The notes below the pieces were generated by a model. The model saw only the letters and a program-made list of their open reading frames with translations. It ran no database searches and was not told the origin of the DNA. A program made the position numbers and the translations under genes. Positions 6,729 to 12,310 of a DNA stretch of 12,310 bases are shown here, piece after piece (the stretch's first letter is position 1; each line of letters begins with the position of its first letter). Origin of the DNA: Planctomycetaceae bacterium (GTDB lineage: Bacteria > Planctomycetota > Planctomycetia > Pirellulales > UBA1268); NCBI GenBank assembly GCA_002862165.1, contig PKCL01000386.1, positions 1 through 12,310 of the forward strand, given 5' to 3'.

Positions 6729-7997
6729 ATGTGGCGAAATTTAAGAAAAGTGTGTCTTTACGGGCTGCTTGGAGTGTTTGGTAGTGGAATTTCCCTACCC
6801 GCGACAGCAAGACAGCCGAACGCACCACTGCGTGGCAGAAAACTCCAGAGTGACCAGTACACCATCGCCCGAGAGCGAATGGTTCGTGAAGATATAGCAG
6901 AGAGCGGGGTTACCGATGTTCGCGTGCTTGAAAGCATGCGCATGACACCTCGTCATGAGTTTGTATCTACCTCGCAATGGCCACTCGCATACTTTGACAT
7001 GTCTTTACCAATTGGAGAACGCCAGACGATTTCGGGGCCGTTTGTTGTTGCTTATATGACCGAACAACTTGACCCCAAGCCTACCGACAGAGTTTTGGAA
7101 ATAGGTACGGGCAGTGGATACCAAGCGGCAATCCTTTCACCACTGGTAGGGACCGTTTATTCGATTGAGATACATGAGGCACTTGGAAGACGCGCACGTG
7201 CAACTCTTCGGCGGCTCGGATATACAAACGTCATTACAAAAATTGGTGACGGCTTTGTGGGCTGGAAAGAAAAGGGGCCTTTTGACAAAATTATTGTCAC
7301 ATGCTCACCCGAAAAAATTCCGTTACCTCTTATCGATCAGTTGGTTGAAAACGGCATTATGATTATCCCCGTGGGCCAGCGGTACGAGCAGACATTAGTA
7401 AGACTTCAAAAAAAATCGGGGAAGTTAGAGCGAAGCGATCTTGTACCAAGCCTCTTCGTCCCAATGACAGGACACGCCGAGGAACGCCGCGAAGTCCTTC
7501 CGAATGGAGAAAATCCCAGCCTGGCGAACCCGGGTTTTGAAGCGTGCCTTCCAGATAGCCAAACACCTTCTGCCTGGTACTATGGACGCCAAGAGACACT
7601 TCTTGAAAACGGTGAAGCGCCGCTGGGGCAACGACACTTGCTGCTTCAAAACAGTGAACCCGGACGTCCAGCCCATATCTTTCAGGGATTTCCAATTGAT
7701 GGTCGCGCGGTACGCGAAGTCACAATTTCATATCAGGTACGAGCGCAACGTCTCGGAAAAGGCCGAATACCCGAGGCAACACCAGGCGTGGCAATCCGTT
7801 TTTTCGACGAACGCCGAGTCCGTTCAACTCGGCTCGTTGCTCCCCTCCGAACGAACAGCAGCGAATGGCAACGCGTTACGAGCTCAATTTTAGTGCCGAA
7901 CTGGTCAAGAGAGGCGATCTTACAGATCGGACTCATGGGAGCCACCGGGCAGATCGAAGTTGACCAGATTGAAATCATGCCAGCTGACAGATCTTAA
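6729..7997 (+). CDS. pcm: Exported protein-L-isoaspartate O-methyltransferase with extra C-terminal domain
   Basis: The enzyme family uses S-adenosylmethionine to methylate abnormal isoaspartyl residues, starting repair of aged proteins. Residues 44-250 match Pcm: REDIAESGVTDVRVLESM (53-70), the conserved QTISGPFVVAYMTE (99-112) and SAM-binding motif I VLEIGTGSGYQAA (122-134), then SIEIHE (145-150). Two additions stand out. Residues 1-27 look like a signal peptide (LYGLLGVFGSGISLPATA), so the enzyme should act in the periplasm. From about 265 to 422 a further domain begins with NPGFE and is rich in beta strands, resembling a carbohydrate-binding-like jelly roll. Standard bacterial Pcm is about 210 residues and cytosolic, so this is about twice the usual size. 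SAM supply outside the cytoplasm is an open question. The gene starts 6 nt after the ABC ATPase stop and is the last of its set; a hairpin lies at 8013-8033. Confidence 0.88.
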   Translation: MWRNLRKVCLYGLLGVFGSGISLPATARQPNAPLRGRKLQSDQYTIARERMVREDIAESGVTDVRVLESMRMTPRHEFVSTSQWPLAYFDMSLPIGERQTISGPFVVAYMTEQLDPKPTDRVLEIGTGSGYQAAILSPLVGTVYSIEIHEALGRRARATLRRLGYTNVITKIGDGFVGWKEKGPFDKIIVTCSPEKIPLPLIDQLVENGIMIIPVGQRYEQTLVRLQKKSGKLERSDLVPSLFVPMTGHAEERREVLPNGENPSLANPGFEACLPDSQTPSAWYYGRQETLLENGEAPLGQRHLLLQNSEPGRPAHIFQGFPIDGRAVREVTISYQVRAQRLGKGRIPEATPGVAIRFFDERRVRSTRLVAPLRTNSSEWQRVTSSILVPNWSREAILQIGLMGATGQIEVDQIEIMPADRS

Positions 7998-8012
7998 AAA
8001 CATGGAAAACAG

Positions 8013-8033
8013 CAAGAAAACAATGTTTTCTTG
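8013..8033 (+). terminator. Possible weak terminator hairpin after the pcm gene
   Basis: CAAGAAAAC (8013-8021) pairs perfectly with GTTTTCTTG (8025-8033) around a 3-nt loop, 16 nt after the stop codon. The nine-pair stem is AT-rich and no T-run follows, so it is at best a weak intrinsic terminator. Its symmetry means it could act on either strand. Confidence 0.4.
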
Positions 8034-8115
8034 GGTGAAACCAGCGTGATTGTCCCCGGGAATTCCTTGCAAATCCATCCCACTCGCCGTATTCCTTATT
8101 TTTTACCATTCCTTC

Positions 8116-8143
8116 TTGATTTACCCAGCCGTCAAACTATTCT
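8116..8143 (+). promoter_or_regulatory. Candidate sigma-70-type promoter for the TIGR03000 gene
   Basis: TTGATT (8116-8121) and TATTCT (8138-8143) are separated by 16 nt, a fair match to a housekeeping promoter, about 92 nt before the chosen ATG. The gene is separated from its upstream neighbour by 238 nt and needs its own promoter. The match is imperfect and such matches arise by chance in AT-rich sequence. Confidence 0.3.
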
Positions 8144-8235
8144 AATTCAATAGTTGGCTCTGCTCTCGGCTTCTTCGATCGGCGAACTCCCGAGACATCT
8201 GTAATACCTTTAACTCCCAGTGGAGATTGCCCTAC

Positions 8236-9357
8236 ATGTTGGCTCACCGATTCATCCGCTCAATTGGATTTTTCACCGTTCTTTCAATTGTGGCGTCAGC
8301 CTGCTGCGAGGCACAGGCTGGATGGCACCAACGTTACGCTTCTGCTTATGGCTCTTCAGGTGGTTCGAGTTCAAGCGGCGGCAGTAGTTCATCAGGTGGA
8401 TCATCCTCTTCCTACGGTGGCTCGTCTTCCTATGGTGGTTCCTCGTCGTCATACGGTGGCAGCAGTTCATCAGGTGGGCACAGAATGACTCATTGGGAGC
8501 GGAAGGCGTCTCGCCGAGCGTACCGTCATGCTGCACATTCAAGCTACGGTAGTTCAGGCGGAAGCCACTCCTCGTTCTACGGTTCCTCAGGCGGCTCCAG
8601 CTCCAGTGGTGGTAGCTCTGGCGGTTCTTATGGGTACCACGGATACAGCTACGGATACGCTGCACCAGCAGCAAGTGTTGGATATTCCTCAATGTCACCG
8701 ATGACTTCTAGTATGCCGGTCGATGCTTATCGCGTCATAACCGACGAACCTGTGGGTGATGTAGCGGGTGACTCTGGCGAGGAAGTTCAGACACCTGCAC
8801 CGAGTGACTCAACAGAAGTGATTCCAAGAGACGGTGTTCTCCTTCTTGTCTCAGTTCCAGATGATGCCAAAGTTCTTGTGAATGGATCTGCTACAACATC
8901 AACAGGTAAGCTTCGACGATTCGTTTCCCGAGGCCTCCAGGAAGGCGCAACGTATGACTACAAGGTTACGATGGTAGTCAATGAGAACGGGAAGCCTGTC
9001 GAAGAGACACAAATTGTGAGCGTTACGGCTGGTGAACTTAGCAAAGTTTCTTTTGAGGAAACTTTGCAACTTACGACGAGCCTTACTGTTCATGTTCCAG
9101 AGGAAGCAACGGTTTGGCTGGCAGGCAACATGACAGACTCGTCTGGAACCACACGAACCTTTGAAACCTCATCTCTGCCTGCAGGGTCTACTTGGGATGA
9201 TTATGAGATCCGGGTTGTAACGAAGCACGACGGCCATGAAAACGTGTCCTCAAAAGTGATCGAACTTGCAGCTGGTGATACGGTTGAAGTGTCCTTCGAA
9301 GCAAGCGACTCAATCGCCGATGCTCGTCTTATTGAAAAGACTGCATCAATCCAGTAG
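8236..9357 (+). CDS. Exported Ser/Gly-rich protein with two TIGR03000 domains
   Basis: This 373-residue protein has a signal peptide (1-28, likely cut after EAQA). Two Ser/Gly/Tyr-rich low-complexity blocks follow, about 39-81 and 102-134, separated by a basic, aromatic spacer containing THWERKASRRAYRH. After a Pro/Asp-rich linker come two tandem C-terminal domains of about 75 residues (201-276 and 281-357). Each starts with a hydrophobic strand plus a P-x-[DE]-A-x-V motif (VSVPDDAKVLVNG and VHVPEEATVWLAG), then a G-x-x-R-x-F turn and a closing VSFEE or VSFEA. This is the planctomycete TIGR03000 pattern; its function is unknown, and a surface or envelope role is inferred from export. The second copy has diverged, with LAG for VNG. 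I chose the ATG at 8236 because GGAG at 8222-8225 is ten bases upstream; a TTG at 8227 would be too close. The gene is monocistronic, ending at a strong terminator. Confidence 0.9.
   Translation: MLAHRFIRSIGFFTVLSIVASACCEAQAGWHQRYASAYGSSGGSSSSGGSSSSGGSSSSYGGSSSYGGSSSSYGGSSSSGGHRMTHWERKASRRAYRHAAHSSYGSSGGSHSSFYGSSGGSSSSGGSSGGSYGYHGYSYGYAAPAASVGYSSMSPMTSSMPVDAYRVITDEPVGDVAGDSGEEVQTPAPSDSTEVIPRDGVLLLVSVPDDAKVLVNGSATTSTGKLRRFVSRGLQEGATYDYKVTMVVNENGKPVEETQIVSVTAGELSKVSFEETLQLTTSLTVHVPEEATVWLAGNMTDSSGTTRTFETSSLPAGSTWDDYEIRVVTKHDGHENVSSKVIELAAGDTVEVSFEASDSIADARLIEKTASIQ
8350..8478 (+). repeat. First Ser/Gly-codon repeat block
   Basis: Irregular tandem copies of a short unit encoding GGSSS or SYGGSS occur here (for example TCCTACGGTGGC, TCCTATGGTGGT, TCATACGGTGGC). 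Synonymous codons vary between copies, which suggests an old expansion kept at protein level rather than recent slippage. Confidence 0.75.
8539..8637 (+). repeat. Second Ser/Gly-codon repeat block
   Basis: A second run of the same kind of unit (encoding SYGSSGGS, FYGSSGGSSSSGG) follows a 60-bp non-repetitive spacer that encodes basic residues. The split into two blocks around a basic patch suggests that the spacer is under separate selection. Confidence 0.65.
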
Positions 9358-9393
9358 CACCCTGAGCATGTTATAGGATCTGAAAATATTCAC

Positions 9394-9432
9394 AGTCCCC
9401 CGCGGTTCCGTTGAGCCGTGGGGGCTTTTTTT
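9394..9432 (+). terminator. Strong intrinsic terminator after the TIGR03000 gene
   Basis: CCCCCGCGG (9397-9405) pairs with CCGTGGGGG (9416-9424) through nine pairs including one G-U, with a ten-base loop. The flanking AG and CT extend the stem, and seven T residues follow at 9426-9432. It starts 37 nt after the stop codon at 9357. This is the clearest terminator in the window and separates the TIGR03000 gene from the HTTM gene set. Confidence 0.92.
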
Positions 9433-9528
9433 GGGCTTGTCAAAAAAAGCCGAGTAACGACCATAGATGAAATGTTTGTTGCTGAGCGCCTCGACAAGCC
9501 GATGGGTTCTTTAAGTACCACGAGAACC

Positions 9529-9552
9529 CCAGCAGGGACTCCAGCCGGGACT
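9529..9552 (+). repeat. Imperfect 12-bp tandem duplication upstream of the HTTM partner gene
   Basis: CCAGCAGGGACT (9529-9540) is followed directly by CCAGCCGGGACT (9541-9552), one mismatch. It lies 22 nt before the ATG at 9575, in the 142-nt leader between the terminator and the gene. A TTGTCA at 9437-9442 could be a -35 element, but no well-spaced -10 follows. Confidence 0.6.
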
Positions 9553-9574
9553 TCAGAAAACCTGCAAAACTATC

Positions 9575-10183
9575 ATGTCAAAAGAATTACAACCTGCGAC
9601 TCACAAAGGAACCAAGTGCCACTGGCCGGTTGCCGTGCAATTATTTGTATCTTCTCTTATCGCGGCATACATTCTCGCAGTGGCCCTACCCCCACTTGCA
9701 GGACCGCCTCCCGCAAGTGAATTAGCGAACGTTGTCTTGCAGCCATTCCGTCCACTTGTTGGTGCCTTCAGCTTAAGTCACGGATACCGCTTTTTTGCCC
9801 CAAACCCCGGGCCAGGGCATTCCATCAGGTGGACACTCACCACTGACGAAGGCACCGTCTTCAAAGGCTCGCTTCCTGATGCCAATTCTGACTGGCCACG
9901 ACTTCTCTACCACCGCCGCTTCATGATTCCAGAAAAGATTTCTGCGATGATACCACCACCACAGGCACCCGCAGAGATCCGCCGTACAGCAACCCGTGAC
10001 TGGCAACCTTTTGCTGAGGACATTGCAACACGCTTACTCACTGAACATAACGGGCAAAAAATCACGCTCAAACTCATTGAACATTATTTGCCAGATACTT
10101 TTGAAACAAGGGAGGGCAGGGCAGGGGACGACACGACGACTCCGCTCGGCACGTATATGTGGCGAAAGCGGGTGTCCAGATGA
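9575..10183 (+). CDS. Single-pass membrane protein paired with the HTTM protein
   Basis: The 202-residue product has one membrane helix at about 20-43 (QLFVSSLIAAYILAVALPPL) and a soluble remainder that is probably periplasmic. A short motif, HGYRFFAPNPGPGHSIRW (about 69-86), is the only distinctive feature; I recall HxYRFFAP-type motifs in small proteins encoded next to HTTM genes in planctomycetes, but cannot name a family. The rest has a beta-rich stretch (IRWTLTTDEGTVFKG) and a C-terminal helix-strand region ending GTYMWRKRVSR. The stop codon overlaps the ATG of the HTTM gene in an ATGA arrangement, so the two are almost certainly translated together and probably act together. The ATG at 9575 lacks a visible Shine-Dalgarno site, but no other in-frame start fits the membrane helix as well. 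Function unknown. Confidence 0.8.
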   Translation: MSKELQPATHKGTKCHWPVAVQLFVSSLIAAYILAVALPPLAGPPPASELANVVLQPFRPLVGAFSLSHGYRFFAPNPGPGHSIRWTLTTDEGTVFKGSLPDANSDWPRLLYHRRFMIPEKISAMIPPPQAPAEIRRTATRDWQPFAEDIATRLLTEHNGQKITLKLIEHYLPDTFETREGRAGDDTTTPLGTYMWRKRVSR

Positions 10184-11109
10184 AAAACAGCTCCATTGTA
10201 AAAAATCTTGGCAACGCAACCAAAGAATGGCTCATCTCTTGGTGGACAGCATGGGCAACATTCTGGTTTACACCTTCCGATCCTGCACTTCTCGGTATCC
10301 TTAGAGTACTTACCGGTGCTCTCTTAGCGTGGTCGAGTGCTATCTGGCTTTATGACCAAAATGGTTTCTTTGGCCAGACCGCCTGGCAATCAGCAGGAAA
10401 TGTCTGGCGACTCAACGACCAGCCATGGCATTGGAGCTGGTATTTCGTGGCAGAGACACCAGCAACAAGCTGGCTTCTTGCAGCCGTAAGCCTTCTTGCA
10501 GCTCTTTCGCTAAGCGTCGGGTGTTTCACGCGTACTGCGGCTTGTATTGCGTTCGCTGGCTACGTGAGTGCTGTAAATCGTGCACCCCTGAACACCTTTG
10601 GTTTTGATGACGTTCTAGGGATCATGCTGGTACCTATGATCATTGGCCGTGCAGGAGCCAGGTTCTCTGTCGACAGCATGTTGAGAAAGGTTCACTCTGT
10701 TCCGAATATCGAAACAACGATCGCAATGAGATTAATCCAAGTCCACCTCTGCATACTCTATTTCTTTTCCGGGTGTGGCAAATTACTTGGAGCAAGCTGG
10801 TGGGAAGGCACTGCACTCTGGGGTGCAGTCGCAAATATTCAATACCGTACAATTGACCTTACGTTTCTGGCCTGGCACCCGCTGATTGTCAATGCACTTA
10901 CACTTGGCGCATTGTTTTGGGAAATTTCCTATGCGGCATTAATCTGGCCTCGATTAACAAGACCACTCTACTTAGTGATGGCCATGTTTGTGCACTTAGG
11001 CATTGGCCTTACGATGGGCATGATGGAATTCGGAATCGCTATGCTTATTGCTAACATGGCGTTCCTTCCCCAATGTTTGAACACTATGCACAAGAACTCA
11101 AATCCTTAA
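10180..11109 (+). CDS. HTTM (vitamin K-dependent gamma-carboxylase-like) multi-pass membrane protein
   Basis: The 309-residue protein has several membrane helices (for example about 39-57, 95-113, 121-130, 146-157, 188-199, 226-244, 262-280) and matches the HTTM domain family related to the membrane part of vitamin K-dependent gamma-carboxylase. Recognisable points are an early LRVLTGALLAW helix, NR at 133-134 ahead of a Gly-Phe-Asp-Asp turn, and YFFSGCGKLLGASWWEGTAL (about 194-213), the most typical HTTM signature. Bacterial members mostly lack proven substrates, so carboxylase activity should not be assumed. The start is the ATG at 10180, overlapping the partner's stop; a GTG at 10159 would need translation within the partner gene. 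asd follows after 20 nt. Length is short compared with HTTM proteins carrying an extra C-terminal domain, so this is the membrane core alone. Confidence 0.87.
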   Translation: MKNSSIVKNLGNATKEWLISWWTAWATFWFTPSDPALLGILRVLTGALLAWSSAIWLYDQNGFFGQTAWQSAGNVWRLNDQPWHWSWYFVAETPATSWLLAAVSLLAALSLSVGCFTRTAACIAFAGYVSAVNRAPLNTFGFDDVLGIMLVPMIIGRAGARFSVDSMLRKVHSVPNIETTIAMRLIQVHLCILYFFSGCGKLLGASWWEGTALWGAVANIQYRTIDLTFLAWHPLIVNALTLGALFWEISYAALIWPRLTRPLYLVMAMFVHLGIGLTMGMMEFGIAMLIANMAFLPQCLNTMHKNSNP

Positions 11110-11129
11110 CTCGCCATAGGACAGAATCT

Positions 11130-12137
11130 ATGATCCACACGCTTGCTATCGTCGGCGCTACTGGTGCTGTTGGAAAAATTATCCTTGATCAACTTGTGAG
11201 TCGAAAATTCCCAACGAAAAACATCAAATTGCTTGCCTCTAAGCGGTCTGCAGGTAAGACCATTGAATGCGGCGGGAAACAGCTTGTTGTTGAAGCACTG
11301 ACCCCAGAAGCTTTTCAAGATGTACAAATAGCAATCGGGAGCACGCCAGATGACGTAGCCGCAGAATTTGTGCCGTGGGCCATAGAACAAGGCACTGTTG
11401 TTGTTGATGAAAGTGCTCATTTCCGTATGCGTCCAGACGTTCCTCTCGTTGTTCCTGAAATAAACCCAGAATCAATCCGTCTTCATAACGGAATCATTGC
11501 AAGCCCGAATTGCTCAACAACACAAATGGTGATGGTCATGAAGCCACTCCATGACGCGGCTCGCGTTCGACGCGTCCTTGTGAGCACGTACCAGGCGGTC
11601 AGTGGCGCTGGGATAGCAGCAACGCAGGAACTCAAACAGGGTCTGCAAGCCTGGCTCAGCGGGTCGCCTGAGGAAGCAAAAATTTTCACTCACCCAATTG
11701 CAGGGAACCTCATTCCTCAAATTGGTTCAGAGAAGGAGGGGGGGAGCACGAGTGAAGAAATGAAAATGGTTCAGGAAACCCAGAAAATTTTTAATGACAA
11801 CACAATTGGGGTGTGTGCCACATGTGTTCGCGTACCCGTTGCCGATGCCCATAGCGAAAGCCTCATCATCGAAACAGAAAAGCCGCTTTTGCCAGAGGAA
11901 GCATCTCGTCTTTTATCGAATTTCCCTGGCATTACAGTCAACGACAACCTGGCTGCCTCCAGCTACCCAATGCCACGAGATGCGGGAGGTCGAGATGATG
12001 TCTTCGTTGGTCGTATTCGACAGGATACATCAAATCAAAACTCACTTGCAATGTGGTGCGTGTCGGACAACCTCCGAAAGGGCGCTGCGACCAATGCCGT
12101 ACAAATCGCCGAGCACCTCGCAAGAGAAATGAATTGA
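11130..12137 (+). CDS. asd: Aspartate-semialdehyde dehydrogenase
   Basis: Asd reduces aspartyl phosphate to aspartate semialdehyde with NADPH, at the branch towards lysine/diaminopimelate, threonine and methionine. The 335-residue product shows the NADP-binding GATGAVG (9-15), the catalytic cysteine in ASPNCSTTQ (Cys128), YQAVSGAG (154-161, with Gln155) and VRVPVADAHSES (233-244) with the active-site Arg234 and His241. The length is normal for the family. I start at the ATG at 11130 because AGGA at 11118-11121 is eight bases before it and the glycine-rich loop then sits at the N-terminus as usual. The longer frame from 11073 would overlap the end of the HTTM gene. truA begins four bases after the stop. 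Catalytic residues are all present, so it should be active. Confidence 0.96.
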   Translation: MIHTLAIVGATGAVGKIILDQLVSRKFPTKNIKLLASKRSAGKTIECGGKQLVVEALTPEAFQDVQIAIGSTPDDVAAEFVPWAIEQGTVVVDESAHFRMRPDVPLVVPEINPESIRLHNGIIASPNCSTTQMVMVMKPLHDAARVRRVLVSTYQAVSGAGIAATQELKQGLQAWLSGSPEEAKIFTHPIAGNLIPQIGSEKEGGSTSEEMKMVQETQKIFNDNTIGVCATCVRVPVADAHSESLIIETEKPLLPEEASRLLSNFPGITVNDNLAASSYPMPRDAGGRDDVFVGRIRQDTSNQNSLAMWCVSDNLRKGAATNAVQIAEHLAREMN

Positions 12138-12141
12138 TTTC

Positions 12142-12310
12142 ATGAGCCAAAGACTGCAACTTCGTCTTGCCTATAATGGTGAACGTTTTAGCGGGTGGCA
12201 GATTCAGCCCGACAAAAGAACGGTGCAGGGTGTCCTGAGTGATGCCATCAGAGGTGTTTGCGGTGAATCAATTATACCTAAAGGGAGTAGCCGTACTGAC
12301 GCTGGCGTTC
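12142..12310 (+). CDS. truA: tRNA pseudouridine(38-40) synthase TruA, N-terminal part (3' end outside window)
   Basis: TruA converts uridines 38-40 of the tRNA anticodon stem to pseudouridine. Only the first 56 codons are in the window. They read LRLAYNGERFSGWQIQP (7-23), matching the family's YDGT-x-F-x-GWQ-x-QP, then RTVQGVL (26-32), and end with SSRTDAGV (49-56), which contains the catalytic Asp53 in the family's G-R-T-D-x-G-V-H motif. The Gly normally before the Arg in that motif is Ser here, a small deviation. The start ATG at 12142 lies four nucleotides after the asd stop, indicating co-transcription. Confidence 0.94.
   Translation, partial: MSQRLQLRLAYNGERFSGWQIQPDKRTVQGVLSDAIRGVCGESIIPKGSSRTDAGV

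Noticed and set aside
8273..8698. Minus-strand frame of 141 codons opposite the Ser/Gly region
   Set aside because: It is the antisense shadow of a repetitive Ser/Gly coding region, rich in His, Arg and Asn as expected from reversed codons.
9418..9720. Plus-strand frame of 100 codons starting in the terminator
   Set aside because: It starts inside the terminator stem, overlaps the membrane protein gene at 9575 in another frame and shows no domain; the overlapping frame has a clear membrane helix and an ATGA-coupled neighbour.
10180..11109. Horizontal transfer of the HTTM gene, as its family name suggests
   Set aside because: The name refers to the family's history. Here the gene is embedded in a tight set with asd and truA and shows no flanking mobile elements or obviously different base usage.

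Overview
The window most likely comes from a planctomycete of moderate GC content. The strongest clue is an exported Ser/Gly-rich protein at 8236-9357 with two C-terminal repeats of the TIGR03000 type, a domain I know essentially only from Planctomycetes. Many genes lack a clear Shine-Dalgarno site and several products carry signal peptides, which also fits. The order or family (for example Pirellulales) is a guess.

Layout, left to right. Positions 1-111 hold the acidic C-terminal tail of an unidentified gene. Positions 112-914 form a long stretch without an intact gene. It contains a 14-bp tandem repeat, what looks like a frameshifted remnant of a thermonuclease (SNase-fold) gene on the minus strand, and two strong hairpins ahead of the next gene. 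Next comes a P-II family nitrogen regulator (915-1262, plus) that converges on leuA (minus, ending at 1344). Three 17-bp tandem repeats lie between them. From a divergent intergenic region, a plus-strand set of four closely packed genes starts: a MazG-like pyrophosphohydrolase with a Cys-rich tail, a large exported and membrane-anchored protein with a glutamine-amidotransferase-like fold, an ABC-2-type ATPase, and an exported protein-L-isoaspartate methyltransferase with an extra C-terminal domain. The TIGR03000 protein is a single gene with a strong intrinsic terminator at 9394-9432. The last block (9575 to the window end) is a tight plus-strand set: a single-pass membrane protein, an HTTM-domain (vitamin K-dependent carboxylase-like) membrane protein, aspartate-semialdehyde dehydrogenase (asd), and the start of tRNA pseudouridine synthase truA.

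How the genes work together. leuA (leucine synthesis), asd (aspartate-family amino acids) and P-II (nitrogen/carbon status) are core amino-acid and nitrogen functions. The middle set combines an ABC ATPase with a periplasm-facing membrane protein and an exported protein-repair enzyme, which suggests an envelope function. This is inference from adjacency. I see no CRISPR array, transposase, phage gene, rRNA or tRNA.

Most of the window is ordinary chromosome. The points most worth a second look are: the P-II protein that lacks both classical T-loop modification residues, the exported isoaspartate methyltransferase fusion next to an ABC ATPase with no permease in sight, the HTTM/partner pair translationally coupled upstream of asd-truA, the SNase remnant, and several short tandem duplications placed next to gene starts or ends.
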